Both the position numbers and the translations under genes were made by a program. 64,000 nucleotides of DNA, taken from assembly GCF_001625695.1 (NCBI RefSeq), contig NZ_AUXY01000058.1, forward strand, positions 1-64,000, given 5' to 3'. Below, in pieces: positions 8,738 through 18,134 of this stretch (its first letter is position 1; each line of letters starts with the position of its first letter). The DNA comes from Pseudoalteromonas luteoviolacea H33-S (GTDB lineage Bacteria > Pseudomonadota > Gammaproteobacteria > Enterobacterales > Alteromonadaceae). The notes under the pieces are model-generated. The model worked only from the letters and a program-made list of their open reading frames with translations. It was not told where the DNA came from and searched no databases.

Positions 8738-11529
8738 TAAATATTCACCTCTTCTTTGGGTGCATTTGCAGTCACTTTACCAAGACTTGCTAGTATCATC
8801 AGCGTTGCGCCTACAACGGTGATGTAAACACCTAAATCAAATACTAATGCACTGGCAAGCTCAATCTCACCAATCAATGGAATATCAAAATAATCAAACC
8901 ACGTAGTCAAAAATGGACGTCCAAATACCCAACTACCTAAACCAGATAACATCGCTATCGCAATACCTGATGCGATAATCTTTCTGTAGTTCAAGGTAAA
9001 TCGCTCTGCAATCCAATTTGAGCCATGTGCAATGTATTGCAAAATAAAGGCTATTGCTGTGACTAGACCTGCGATAAAGCCTCCACCTGGTAGATTATGC
9101 CCTCTCAAGAAAATGTAGAACGACACTAACAACGCGAGTGGTAACAAGCTTTGAGAAATTGAAGCCAATAGAAGCGGATAGCGCTCTTTCGCCCAAGGTC
9201 TACCCTCAGAGTCACTGCCTGGCATAAACAATGGTAAATGAATAATCAGTTTGTATATACCCAGAGCTGCAATCCCCAATACAACGATTTCACCAAGCGT
9301 ATCAAAGCCCCTGAAGTCAACTAGGATAACGTTTACGACATTAGTACCACCGCCGCCCGTTTTCGCGTTAGCAACGAAGAAATCAGAGATAGAAGTCAAA
9401 GGTCGTGTGATCAGGGCATAACAAATACTGCCGATAATGACACCAATCGCTGACGCGATCCCCAAGTCTCTCAGCGTTCTAATCGAGCTAGACTCTTTTG
9501 GTGTTTTCTGCGGTAAGAAGAACAAAGCCAACATCAACAGAATAATGGTCACCACTTCAACCGTTAACTGTGTTAACGCAAGATCTGGTGCAGAGAAGCG
9601 CGTAAAGGCAACAGATACCATCAAACCTACAACTGAGATCATAAGCAAGGCAACCATACGCGTGCGGTGCCAAATCACAGTGCTAATCGCACCAATCATT
9701 AATAGTCCAGCGCCAATACCATTATGAATATCAACAGGTGTAAGTGTATTCTCACCCACTAATTGACTCATCTCAAATAAAGGCCAACCTGCGCTGACAA
9801 GCACAACCAACAGCATCAGCATTAAATAACGCTGCAATGAGCCATTTTCAATAGCGCTAATTTTGTTTTGACTCCAGATCACCACAGAGTGCATGGTCTT
9901 CTCAAAACCTTTTTTGGCATTAATTGGTGGAAGAGATGCTTGGAATTGGAATAGGTATTTGCGCTGAGTATATATCAGTAAACCACCACAAACAGCAATT
10001 GCACTCATTAGCAGGGGTAAGTTCAAGCCGTGCCAAATTGCGATGTAGAATTCAGGCGGCTCGCCACCTAAAACAGCGCCAGAAGCCAGTCTTAAAATGC
10101 CGTCGACAATAAAATTCGGGAACATGCCCACAATCAAACATAGCGCCACCAATATCTCAATAGGTACTCGCATATAACGCGGTGCTTCATGAGGCTCTTT
10201 TGGTAAATCAACCGGATCGCCATTAAAGAAAACATCGTGAATGAATCGTGCAGAATAAGCCACAGAGAAAGCAGCAGCAATGGTTGCTAAAATAGGGATA
10301 AGCCATGACATTGAACCCAGTAACTGCTGGTGCAATGTTTCTGCAAAAAACATTTCTTTCGACAAGAAACCGTTTAACAGCGGAACACCGGCCATCGATG
10401 CAGCAGCAACCATCGCCAATGTAGCGGTATAAGGCATAAAGCGCCACATACCATTGAGTTTACGCATGTCTCGGGTGCCAGTTTCATGATCAATAATGCC
10501 GGTCGCCATGAAGAGCGACGCCTTAAACGTAGCATGGTTAATAATATGGAAAATAGCCGCGACAGTAGCAAGCTCGGTATCCAAGCCCAGTAGCAGGGTG
10601 ATAAGACCAAGGTGACTGATAGTCGAAAATGCCAGTAGACCCTTTAAGTCATGCTTAAATAAAGCGATATACGCACCAACAAGTAGCGTTATCAGACCTG
10701 TCAAACCCACTAAGATGAACCAAATTTCTGTGCCCGCCAAAGCTGGGTAAAAACGTGCAAGTAAGAAAATACCCGCTTTAACCATAGTCGCAGAATGTAA
10801 GTAAGCACTTACAGGTGTTGGCGCAGCCATAGCGTGAGGTAGCCAGAAATGGAAAGGGAATTGCGCGGATTTAGTGAATGCGCCTAATAGGACAAGTACT
10901 AATGCCACTTCATATAAATCATGAGATTGGATAAGCTCACGACTAGCCAAAATAATGTCTAAATCGTAACTTCCAACGATATTACCGAGTAATAGTAAAC
11001 CAGCCAATAATGCTAAACCGCCGCCACCGGTAATTGCCAGCGCCATTTTTGCGCCTTTACGCGCTTCTGATTTATGCCACCAATAACTTATCAGCAAAAA
11101 TGAACTTATACTGGTTAATTCCCAAAATACCCACAATTGCAAGACGTTGTTAGACATTACAATGCCTAGCATGGCTGTCATAAATAACATTAGATAAGCA
11201 TAAAGCTTGGGCATTGAGTCATTTTCACTCAGGTAATAGCGTGCATAGAAAATAACTAATATGCCAATACCTAAGATCATAAATACGAATAAAAGTGCCA
11301 ATCCATCCAAACGGAAAGACACGTCAAGATCGAGTATTGGTACCCAATCTAGCGTTGCGCGAACAGCTTCCCCAGCAAACACTGCGGGAGCTAAATCAAT
11401 GGCTAATAAAAGAGCCACAGTAGGTGCAATCAAGGTGATTGCAGTAGACTGATTGCGAGAGAGTTTACCTGTTAACGATGAGAGTAAACTACCTAACAAG
11501 GATATCAATGGTATCCAAAGCAAAGTCAT
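8737..11529 (-). CDS. mrpA: Mrp-type Na+(K+)/H+ antiporter fused subunit A/B
   Basis: 930 residues. The N-terminal two thirds are the MrpA/NuoL-like channel with Glu137 (WVFWELTS) and Lys220 ([17 protein letters not shown]). The C-terminal part includes the MrpB-like domain ([15 protein letters not shown]). This A+B fusion is the common proteobacterial form (PhaAB type), and no separate mrpB is present. It is the first gene of the operon; AAGG sits 7 bases before the ATG. The complex expels Na+ or K+ and imports protons, which suits a marine or alkaline habitat. Confidence 0.95.
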   Translation of the reverse strand: MTLLWIPLISLLGSLLSSLTGKLSRNQSTAITLIAPTVALLLAIDLAPAVFAGEAVRATLDWVPILDLDVSFRLDGLALLFVFMILGIGILVIFYARYYLSENDSMPKLYAYLMLFMTAMLGIVMSNNVLQLWVFWELTSISSFLLISYWWHKSEARKGAKMALAITGGGGLALLAGLLLLGNIVGSYDLDIILASRELIQSHDLYEVALVLVLLGAFTKSAQFPFHFWLPHAMAAPTPVSAYLHSATMVKAGIFLLARFYPALAGTEIWFILVGLTGLITLLVGAYIALFKHDLKGLLAFSTISHLGLITLLLGLDTELATVAAIFHIINHATFKASLFMATGIIDHETGTRDMRKLNGMWRFMPYTATLAMVAAASMAGVPLLNGFLSKEMFFAETLHQQLLGSMSWLIPILATIAAAFSVAYSARFIHDVFFNGDPVDLPKEPHEAPRYMRVPIEILVALCLIVGMFPNFIVDGILRLASGAVLGGEPPEFYIAIWHGLNLPLLMSAIAVCGGLLIYTQRKYLFQFQASLPPINAKKGFEKTMHSVVIWSQNKISAIENGSLQRYLMLMLLVVLVSAGWPLFEMSQLVGENTLTPVDIHNGIGAGLLMIGAISTVIWHRTRMVALLMISVVGLMVSVAFTRFSAPDLALTQLTVEVVTIILLMLALFFLPQKTPKESSSIRTLRDLGIASAIGVIIGSICYALITRPLTSISDFFVANAKTGGGGTNVVNVILVDFRGFDTLGEIVVLGIAALGIYKLIIHLPLFMPGSDSEGRPWAKERYPLLLASISQSLLPLALLVSFYIFLRGHNLPGGGFIAGLVTAIAFILQYIAHGSNWIAERFTLNYRKIIASGIAIAMLSGLGSWVFGRPFLTTWFDYFDIPLIGEIELASALVFDLGVYITVVGATLMILASLGKVTANAPKEEVNI

Positions 11530-11567
11530 AAAGAAGCCTTATATCTTCGATGCCGTTCATCACTATT

Positions 11568-11626
11568 AAATGCACGTTATGATTACGTCATGGCGATCGT
11601 GTTCTGTTTATTTTTTACGTGCATTT
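11568..11626. repeat. 10-bp inverted repeat in the mrpA upstream region
   Basis: AAATGCACGT (11568-11577) and its exact complement ACGTGCATTT (11617-11626) flank 39 bases, 39-97 bases before the mrpA start. It could be a dimeric operator or a leader-RNA stem. I recognise no regulator consensus. Confidence 0.45.
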
Positions 11627-11767
11627 TTATCACACATAACGTCTACCAGTTATACTTTATTAGTGTTTGACTTGTCTAGGGTTTCACGTACTGGCTGTTT
11701 AAATTGTAGACAAGATTAACAAACAATTCAGATCCTGTTCATAAAAGGTACGCTCATTTAACTCAGA

Positions 11768-12937
11768 TCAATGCTTAGCATTTAGCTCGTTGAGATAAAC
11801 TTGATAATCGCTGGGCACTGATAAAGTTCTATTTAATGACTTTAACCATAATCCTAAATAGTGGTTTGACAAGTGAATTTCGTGATATTGCATTTTTGAT
11901 GCGATATGTTGCGGTTTGTACGACGCTAGCTGCCCAAACTTACAAGTCTCGCTCTTATACCATCCTTTTGGGGCACTTGTACCAACATATAAATTGGGGG
12001 CTTTATAGCCTGATGTTTTACATAGCCAATCAGCTTTTGCTTGAGGCACTGGATACTCATCTTCAAAATGAGCGAAATGCATCATTTCGTGTACAAACAG
12101 CTCATATTGGCTCTTATTATGAAGCCTCATCACACCATTATATACATTTGCCAAGCCTTGTTTATTTGTCATGATCACTAAATGTCTGGCTTGTTGCACT
12201 GATGACTCTTGAAGTAAATGATCAATATTGCATTTGATGAAGTTAGACTCTCCTCCTGAGCACTGTGTCAGGTCTCCAACATATAAAGGATCAGATAAGC
12301 AATATGGAAGCAATTCAGATAATGTGCTTTGATTGTACTGTGCTCTTAGACGCTTGAGTTGCTTTACACCAGATAAGGTCTCCGCAAATAATATAATAGA
12401 ATATTTACAACTTGCAGTTGGAGTATGCCAACCAAATACGGACACACCTAAAGTATCAACACTGGCCTTATTCAAGGTGCTTATCGAGTTGCCGACTTCA
12501 AGACCATATATAGAAGCATAAGGCTCTACAACCTCTAGCTGATCAAATATACGTGTCATAAGCGCATACTCTCCTTGCTCCTCTAATAGATCTAACAACC
12601 GAATACGTGCTGACGATGTGCTCTGTTGCCAATATTTTTCGATTAAAAGCCACGCTTGCTCATAATGACTGTTTGCTACAAGCCTAATAGCCCATTCAAA
12701 AGCAAAAATAGGATAGCCAGTTCGCCTTAGCGATTGAACTTGCTCATCGGTGAGTTGCTCTGGGATTTGCTTGAGTCGCAAATAAGCATAATTTGAGGGA
12801 TTAAAGTTTTGCGCGGCACGGGTAACGAGTATATTCAGTTCGGAGCCTTTCATATCGGCCAAACTTGCTATATATTGGCTGCTACTCGGAACAGCCATCA
12901 ACAGAAAGACAATACCAGTCAGGTACTGACGTAGCAT
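11768..12937 (-). CDS. Secreted HExxH-containing protein, possible metallopeptidase
   Basis: About 389 residues with an N-terminal signal peptide (YLTGIVFLLMAVPSSSQYIA). The middle is helical (about 60-140). In the C-terminal half is FVHEMMHFAHFEDEYP, with HEMMH at about 283-287, like the HE(F/L)GH...DEY zinc site of M64-type peptidases. Six or more cysteines are consistent with export. It directly follows nlpI: GTG-ATG comes right after the nlpI stop, so the two are co-transcribed and coupled; I chose the ATG over the GTG. I do not recognise the family as a whole. Peptidase activity is inferred from the motif alone. Confidence 0.65.
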   Translation of the reverse strand: MLRQYLTGIVFLLMAVPSSSQYIASLADMKGSELNILVTRAAQNFNPSNYAYLRLKQIPEQLTDEQVQSLRRTGYPIFAFEWAIRLVANSHYEQAWLLIEKYWQQSTSSARIRLLDLLEEQGEYALMTRIFDQLEVVEPYASIYGLEVGNSISTLNKASVDTLGVSVFGWHTPTASCKYSIILFAETLSGVKQLKRLRAQYNQSTLSELLPYCLSDPLYVGDLTQCSGGESNFIKCNIDHLLQESSVQQARHLVIMTNKQGLANVYNGVMRLHNKSQYELFVHEMMHFAHFEDEYPVPQAKADWLCKTSGYKAPNLYVGTSAPKGWYKSETCKFGQLASYKPQHIASKMQYHEIHLSNHYLGLWLKSLNRTLSVPSDYQVYLNELNAKH

Positions 12938-12940
12938 CAC

Positions 12941-13834
12941 TTAGCTAGCACTTGCTTTTAGTAATGCTTCTCGTAACAGGCGAAGCTCTAATTTAGCATA
13001 TTTATGTTCGACAAATTCATATACATTAGTTGCTAAAGTTAGCCTAAAATACTCCGCCGCTTTCACATAACTACCTGTACTCAAGTGCTTTTTCGCTATA
13101 TAAAAATATGCTTCGCAGAGTCTTTCTGCATACTCTTTTTGAGTTTTCACACCCGCTGTTATGCCATCTAAGAATTGCTCTTCACTTATCTCATTTAAGT
13201 AAAACTGCACAATTTGAGTTGACCAAGCTTCTTTATTGAGTTGCTGACGGTTTGCTTTTAATTGCGCTTGCGCAGTAATCGGGTCTATAGAACTATGTGC
13301 TATATATAACCATAGCATTCTGTATGCATCATCTGGTGAGCTTGATAAAAAGCGCTCAAAATCAGTGACCGCTATCTCTTTTCTGCCGCCATAGTACAGT
13401 GCAATGCCGCGATTTAGATAAGCATATTCATAGCTTTCATCTAACTCAAGCACCGATCCAAAGCTTTCGTAAGCCTCACTAAACTCCTGGCGCAATGTAT
13501 GGTGTATACCAATAAAATTATATGTTTCAGCAAGATCTGGTCTGAGCTTTAGTGCACGATTGAAATCTATTTGAGCCAATTGCGCTAAACCCAAGCTGTC
13601 GTATAACTTGCCGCGTATGTGATATAACTCCGCTCTTTGATTACGAGTAAGCTCTGCGCTATTTAATAATTCACTATAGCGAGCAACTTCGATTTGAGCG
13701 CGAGGGTTAGGTTGCATTGGCTCGGTGAAAGGGATTGGTAGCAGTGGTTGCAGTTTATCTTCAATATTCGCCTGCTGAGTGCTTTGGCAGCCCAATAAGC
13801 TCAATCCAAGCAAAGGTAATAGTAAAAATCTCAA
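12941..13834 (-). CDS. nlpI: Lipoprotein NlpI (TPR, adaptor of peptidoglycan hydrolases)
   Basis: 297 residues, close to E. coli NlpI (294). The start is a TTG at 13834, giving RFLLLPLLGLSLLGC with a lipobox LLGC (Cys16); AGAGGG lies 7 bases upstream. A longer ATG frame exists but would bury the signal peptide behind 14 residues. TPR repeats follow (for example ETYNFIGIHHTLRQEFSEAYESFGSVL). In E. coli NlpI is an outer-membrane lipoprotein that brings the Prc protease to MepS and scaffolds cell-wall enzymes. Position after pnp is conserved in gammaproteobacteria. Confidence 0.92.
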   Translation of the reverse strand: MRFLLLPLLGLSLLGCQSTQQANIEDKLQPLLPIPFTEPMQPNPRAQIEVARYSELLNSAELTRNQRAELYHIRGKLYDSLGLAQLAQIDFNRALKLRPDLAETYNFIGIHHTLRQEFSEAYESFGSVLELDESYEYAYLNRGIALYYGGRKEIAVTDFERFLSSSPDDAYRMLWLYIAHSSIDPITAQAQLKANRQQLNKEAWSTQIVQFYLNEISEEQFLDGITAGVKTQKEYAERLCEAYFYIAKKHLSTGSYVKAAEYFRLTLATNVYEFVEHKYAKLELRLLREALLKASAS

Positions 13835-13882
13835 GGTATATCCCTCTTTGGGCCAGATAATTATAGTGTCAGCCATTAAAGC

Positions 13883-13911
13883 ACAAAAAAAGGGGCCATT
13901 CAGCCCCTTTT
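13883..13911 (-). terminator. Rho-independent terminator after pnp
   Basis: AAAAGGGGC (13888-13896), loop CATTCA, GCCCCTTTT (13903-13911); on the minus strand a T-run follows. It lies between the pnp stop and the nlpI start, so nlpI probably has its own promoter or depends on read-through. Confidence 0.85.
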
Positions 13912-13940
13912 AACGAAACTTATTGTTTCTTTACATAAAA

Positions 13941-16070
13941 TTACTCACCTTTTGGTGCTTGCTCTGCAGCAGGCTCCGATGGCTCAAGTGCTTCTTTAAT
14001 ACTTAGACGTACACGGCCTTGGCGGTCTACTTCTAGTACTTTAACTTTAACTTCTTGGCCTACCTTCAGGTGGTCAGATACGTTATTAACACGCTCTTTG
14101 CTGATTTGAGAAATGTGTACAAGGCCATCTTTACCTGGTAGTACATTTACAAACGCACCAAAGTCAACGATACGGTTTACTTTACCGTTGTAGATAGTGC
14201 CAACTTCTAGCTCAGCTGTCAGTGCTTCAATACGTGCAATCGCTTCTTTAGCGCTGTTACCATTAGTTGCAGCAATCTTAACAGTACCGTCATCTTCGAT
14301 TTCGATAGTTGTGTCAGTTTCTTCTGTTAGCTGACGAATTGTTGCACCACCTTTACCGATTACGTCTGCAATCTTCTTCGGTGGAATGTTCATTGTGTAA
14401 ATACGCGGAGCGAATTCAGATAGCTCTTGTGAAGGTGCAGCAATTGCTTGATCCATCACGCTAAGGATATGCATACGGGCAGCTTTAGCTTGCTTAAGTG
14501 CGATCTGCATGATTTCTTTCGTGATACCTTCAATCTTGATATCCATCTGAAGTGCAGTAACACCAGCGCTGCTACCTGCTACTTTAAAGTCCATGTCACC
14601 TAGGTGGTCTTCATCACCTAAGATATCTGAAAGAACAACGAACTCTTCGCCTTCTTTAACTAGACCCATTGCGATACCAGCAACAGAAGCTTTAACAGGT
14701 ACACCTGCGTCCATCAGAGCCAAAGAAGTACCACATACAGATGCCATTGAAGATGAACCATTTGACTCAGTGATTTCAGATACAACACGTACTGAGTAAG
14801 GGAATTCTTCTAGGCTTGGCATTACAGCTTGAACACCACGCTTTGCAAGGTTACCGTGGCCGATTTCACGACGCTTTGGAGAACCGATGAAACCAGTTTC
14901 ACCTACACAGAATGGAGGGAAGTTATAGTGAAGCATGAAGTGATGCTTGTGAGTACCAACTAGGTCATCCATCATTTGCGCGTCACGTTCAGTACCTAAA
15001 GTAGCAGTTACTAATGCCTGAGTTTCACCACGTGTGAAGATTGATGAACCGTGTGTACGTGGGAGTACACCAGTCATTACGTCAAGTGCACGAACCATAT
15101 CTGGTTCACGACCATCGATACGTTTCTCACCTGCAATGATGCGACCACGAACAATTTTCTTCTCTAGAGAGCTGAATAGCTTGCCAACTTCTTGCTCGTC
15201 TAGCTCTTCGCCTTGAGCCAGCTCAGCAGTTAGCTTTTCAATTACTTCTGCTTTTGCTTCAGATAGAGACTCTTTACGTGCTACTTTGTCAGTAATAAGG
15301 TAAGCCGTGCCTACTTTTTCTTCTGCAATTGCAGCTACTTTGTCTGCTAGTGCTACGTTTTTCTCAGGTGCAGTCCAATCCCAAGCAGGTTTGCCAGCTT
15401 CAGCCTTGAACTCTTCAATTGCTTTGATGATAGCTTGAGACTGATCGTGACCGTATACAACAGCACCTAACATCTCTTCTTCAGTTAAGATTTCAGCTTC
15501 TGATTCAACCATCAGTACTGCATTTTCAGTACCCGCTACCACAAGGTCTAGCTTACTTTCAGCTAACTCAGTTACAGTTGGGTTAAGTACGTATTGACCA
15601 TTGATGTAACCAACACGCGCTGCACCGATAGGACCATTGAATGGTACACCAGAAATTGCTAGTGCTGCAGAAGTACCGATCAACGCAACCATATCAGGCT
15701 GAATTTCAGGATCTGAAGAAACAACTGTCGCGATAACTTGAACTTCGTTCACGAAACCGTCTGGGAATAATGGACGAATTGGACGGTCAATTAGACGCGC
15801 TGTTAGTGTTTCTGAATCAGAAGGACGACCTTCACGCTTCAAGAAACCACCTGGGATACGACCAGCTGCGTACATTTTTTCTTGGTAGTTAACCGTAAGA
15901 GGGAAGAAGTCCTGACCAGGCGCTGCTTCACGCTTACCAACAACAGTCACTAGTACTGATGTGTCACCGATGCTTGCTAAAACCGCACCGTCAGCCTGAC
16001 GTGCGATTGCACCTGTTTCCAGAGTCACTGTGTGTTGACCTAATTGGAATTCTTTAATTATTGCTTGCAC
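13941..16070 (-). CDS. pnp: Polyribonucleotide nucleotidyltransferase (PNPase)
   Basis: 709 residues from a GTG start at 16070 ([15 protein letters not shown]...), preceded by AAGGA 8 bases upstream; E. coli PNPase has 711. The longest frame adds an implausible hydrophobic leader. Domains in order: RNase PH 1, helical linker, RNase PH 2 ([13 protein letters not shown]), KH ([13 protein letters not shown], about 553-612) and S1 ([15 protein letters not shown], about 620-690). It degrades RNA 3'-to-5' with phosphate, alone or in the degradosome. It follows rpsO as in E. coli, where RNase III and PNPase itself control the message. Confidence 0.97.
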   Translation of the reverse strand: MQAIIKEFQLGQHTVTLETGAIARQADGAVLASIGDTSVLVTVVGKREAAPGQDFFPLTVNYQEKMYAAGRIPGGFLKREGRPSDSETLTARLIDRPIRPLFPDGFVNEVQVIATVVSSDPEIQPDMVALIGTSAALAISGVPFNGPIGAARVGYINGQYVLNPTVTELAESKLDLVVAGTENAVLMVESEAEILTEEEMLGAVVYGHDQSQAIIKAIEEFKAEAGKPAWDWTAPEKNVALADKVAAIAEEKVGTAYLITDKVARKESLSEAKAEVIEKLTAELAQGEELDEQEVGKLFSSLEKKIVRGRIIAGEKRIDGREPDMVRALDVMTGVLPRTHGSSIFTRGETQALVTATLGTERDAQMMDDLVGTHKHHFMLHYNFPPFCVGETGFIGSPKRREIGHGNLAKRGVQAVMPSLEEFPYSVRVVSEITESNGSSSMASVCGTSLALMDAGVPVKASVAGIAMGLVKEGEEFVVLSDILGDEDHLGDMDFKVAGSSAGVTALQMDIKIEGITKEIMQIALKQAKAARMHILSVMDQAIAAPSQELSEFAPRIYTMNIPPKKIADVIGKGGATIRQLTEETDTTIEIEDDGTVKIAATNGNSAKEAIARIEALTAELEVGTIYNGKVNRIVDFGAFVNVLPGKDGLVHISQISKERVNNVSDHLKVGQEVKVKVLEVDRQGRVRLSIKEALEPSEPAAEQAPKGE

Positions 16071-16252
16071 AAAAATATTCCTTAAAAAATATATTAAAAC
16101 GCCAACAACAACCAATTACAGTCTTAAATAGAACAACCAAAATTTACTGGCTACTCATAGAGTTCTACTTAAGCACTACAATTGGCAGAAGTATCGGCGC
16201 TTGCTCAGCACTATGCATGAGCGAGGGTAAGTATACTGCTAGTACACGCACA

Positions 16253-16280
16253 AAAAAAGGGGCGAATTCGCCCCTTTTTT
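16253..16280 (-). terminator. Terminator after rpsO (fully palindromic)
   Basis: A perfect palindrome: six A, GGGGCGAATTCGCCCC (16259-16274), six T. Because both sides carry runs it could act in both directions; in context it separates rpsO from pnp. Read-through would place the hairpin in the pnp leader. Confidence 0.85.
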
Positions 16281-16315
16281 ATTGTCGGATAAAAATCCAA
16301 CAATTCATCAAATTC

Positions 16316-16585
16316 TTAGCGACGTAGGCCAAGCTCTTTGATCAACGCAGCGTAACGCTCAACGTTCTTACCTTTAAGGTAATCAAGAAGGTTACGACGT
16401 TGGCTAACTTTACGTAGTAGACCACGACGAGAGTGGAAGTCGTGTTTGTGGTCAGCAAAGTGGCCTTGTAGTTTGTTGATATCAGCAGTTAGAAGTGCAA
16501 CTTGAACTTCTGGAGAACCAGTGTCGCCTTCTGCACGTGCGAATTTTGCTACGATTTCTGCTTTTTCTTTGTTGCTTAGTGACAT
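16316..16585 (-). CDS. rpsO: 30S ribosomal protein S15
   Basis: 89 residues from the ATG at 16585 ([12 protein letters not shown]), preceded by GGAG; this matches the length of E. coli S15. Conserved segments [28 protein letters not shown] and [13 protein letters not shown] are present. It binds 16S rRNA in the platform of the small subunit. It lies between truB and pnp in the conserved cluster. Confidence 0.98.
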   Translation of the reverse strand: MSLSNKEKAEIVAKFARAEGDTGSPEVQVALLTADINKLQGHFADHKHDFHSRRGLLRKVSQRRNLLDYLKGKNVERYAALIKELGLRR

Positions 16586-16652
16586 AATAAACTCCAATTT
16601 AAATAAATTTAATGCTTCAGCCGATCACTAATTCAGCCAAAGCGACAAAGCG

Positions 16653-16680
16653 GCGGCATTGTATCAGTAATTAATGCCGC
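16653..16680. other. Stem-loop between truB and rpsO
   Basis: GCGGCATT (16653-16660) and AATGCCGC (16673-16680) form an 8-bp stem with a 12-base loop in the gap between truB and rpsO. No T-run follows on the minus strand. It may be an mRNA processing or stability element. Confidence 0.4.
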
Positions 16681-16688
16681 TGACAAAG

Positions 16689-17624
16689 CTATTGTGCGCT
16701 AGATAGTGCTCTTTTTGCTTTTAGATGGCCATGCTTGTTACGTTCGCCAATACCGATAAACGTGTCTTCAGCCATTACCTTTATAACGCCTTCAGGTACT
16801 TCACCTACCACCACAGTTTGCCCATGGCTAAAAGCAACGCCTTGCTCTTTGGTTAAAGTAATCGTCGGTAAGTCGACCAGTGCGGTATCCATCGGAAGCA
16901 GTAGCTCATCAATATATGTTGACGGCTCAATACCATCCGCTTTAGCCTGTTGTAACTTTTCTTCTAACGCTTCAATAGTGATCATCTTTTCTGCTGGGTA
17001 GTGACCAACACCACTGCGATGAAGCATGATCACATGTGCACCACAGCCAAGCTTTTCACCCAGATCGTCAACAATAGTGCGAATATAAGTACCCTTTGAA
17101 ACGTGCACGGTCATCTGGATCTGTTGACTGTCAGCATCGTATTCATCAAGAGTGATGCTATATACGTTTATTTTTCTGCATTTACGCGGCACTTCAATGC
17201 CTTCACGTGCATACTTATATAATGGCTGGCCTTGATATTTGAGCGCAGAATACATCGAAGGATATTGATCAGACTCACCTAAAAAGCTAGCAACTTCCTG
17301 CTCTAATTGCTGTTGCGTAATTTCAACAGGGCGTGTTTCAACAATTTCCCCATCTGAGTCTGACGTCGTTGTACGTTCACCTAATTGTGCACGCACAACA
17401 TAAGTTTTATCAGTATCTAATAGAAACTGCGTAAACTTTGTCGCTTCACCAAAGCAGATTGGCAGCATACCTGTTGCCAGTGGATCTAACGCACCTGTGT
17501 GACCCGCTTTTTGTGCAAAGTAGATGCCTTTAGCCTGTTGCAAAGCTTTGTTAGATGAGATCCCCTGTGGCTTGTGTAAAAGTACAATGCCATCAACCGG
17601 GCGACCTTTACTACGACGGGCCAT
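16689..17624 (-). CDS. truB: tRNA pseudouridine(55) synthase
   Basis: 311 residues. It makes pseudouridine 55 in the T-loop of tRNAs. The catalytic motif GHTGALDPLATG (Asp in LDPLA) is near residues 37-48, and RVSKGTYIRTI-type VHVSKGTYIRTIVDDLG near 173-189. The C-terminal PUA-like region ends the protein. Its ATG shares one base with the rbfA stop. Confidence 0.97.
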   Translation of the reverse strand: MARRSKGRPVDGIVLLHKPQGISSNKALQQAKGIYFAQKAGHTGALDPLATGMLPICFGEATKFTQFLLDTDKTYVVRAQLGERTTTSDSDGEIVETRPVEITQQQLEQEVASFLGESDQYPSMYSALKYQGQPLYKYAREGIEVPRKCRKINVYSITLDEYDADSQQIQMTVHVSKGTYIRTIVDDLGEKLGCGAHVIMLHRSGVGHYPAEKMITIEALEEKLQQAKADGIEPSTYIDELLLPMDTALVDLPTITLTKEQGVAFSHGQTVVVGEVPEGVIKVMAEDTFIGIGERNKHGHLKAKRALSSAQ

Positions 17625-18028
17625 TACTCTTCACCACCTTCAACTGAATCCGTATCTTCACCGCGCTTTTCTTTGTCAGTGCGGATCACTTCATCAACCA
17701 AATTAGAAATACGCATACCTTCCATTAGTGAGTTATCAAGTACAAATCGTAGCTCTGGCATAATACGTGCGCGGATACGTTTACCAAGCAATGAACGGAT
17801 ATAGCCCGTTGCATCATTCAGAATTGCTAGGTTTTGCTTCGTATCCTCATCACTTTTACTGCTTAAAACAGTTACGAAGATTTTTGCGTAGGATAAATCA
17901 CGAGATACTTCAACTGCTGATACAGTCACCATACCTAATCTTGGATCTTTAATTTCTCGTTGCAAAATAACCGCAATTTCTTTTTGAATTTGCTGTGCAA
18001 CGCGATCCGTACGAGAAAATTCTCTCAT
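17624..18028 (-). CDS. rbfA: 30S ribosome-binding factor A
   Basis: 134 residues from the ATG at 18028 ([19 protein letters not shown]); the longest frame begins at a GTG three codons upstream. KH-like fold with [26 protein letters not shown]. It assists late maturation of the small subunit and cold adaptation. It overlaps truB by one base. Confidence 0.95.
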   Translation of the reverse strand: MREFSRTDRVAQQIQKEIAVILQREIKDPRLGMVTVSAVEVSRDLSYAKIFVTVLSSKSDEDTKQNLAILNDATGYIRSLLGKRIRARIMPELRFVLDNSLMEGMRISNLVDEVIRTDKEKRGEDTDSVEGGEE

Positions 18029-18088
18029 TGTCACCACTTATATAAACTATTGATTTTTATGCTATAAAAATCCAAAAAACACAAACAC

Positions 18089-18112
18089 AAATGGGGGCGA
18101 ATGCCCCCATTT
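18089..18112 (-). terminator. Strong hairpin between infB and rbfA
   Basis: AAATGGGGGC (18089-18098), loop GAAT, GCCCCCATTT (18103-18112): a 10-bp perfect stem. On the minus strand it is followed by GTGTTTGTGTTTTTTT, so the T-run is a few bases away. It may terminate partly or protect the infB message. Confidence 0.6.
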
Positions 18113-18134
18113 CAAGGTTTAGACCCTGCGAGAA

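Noticed and set aside
16061..16327. Plus-strand frame of 88 codons between pnp and rpsO
   Set aside because: Overlaps the pnp start and the rpsO terminator on the other strand; composition is noise.
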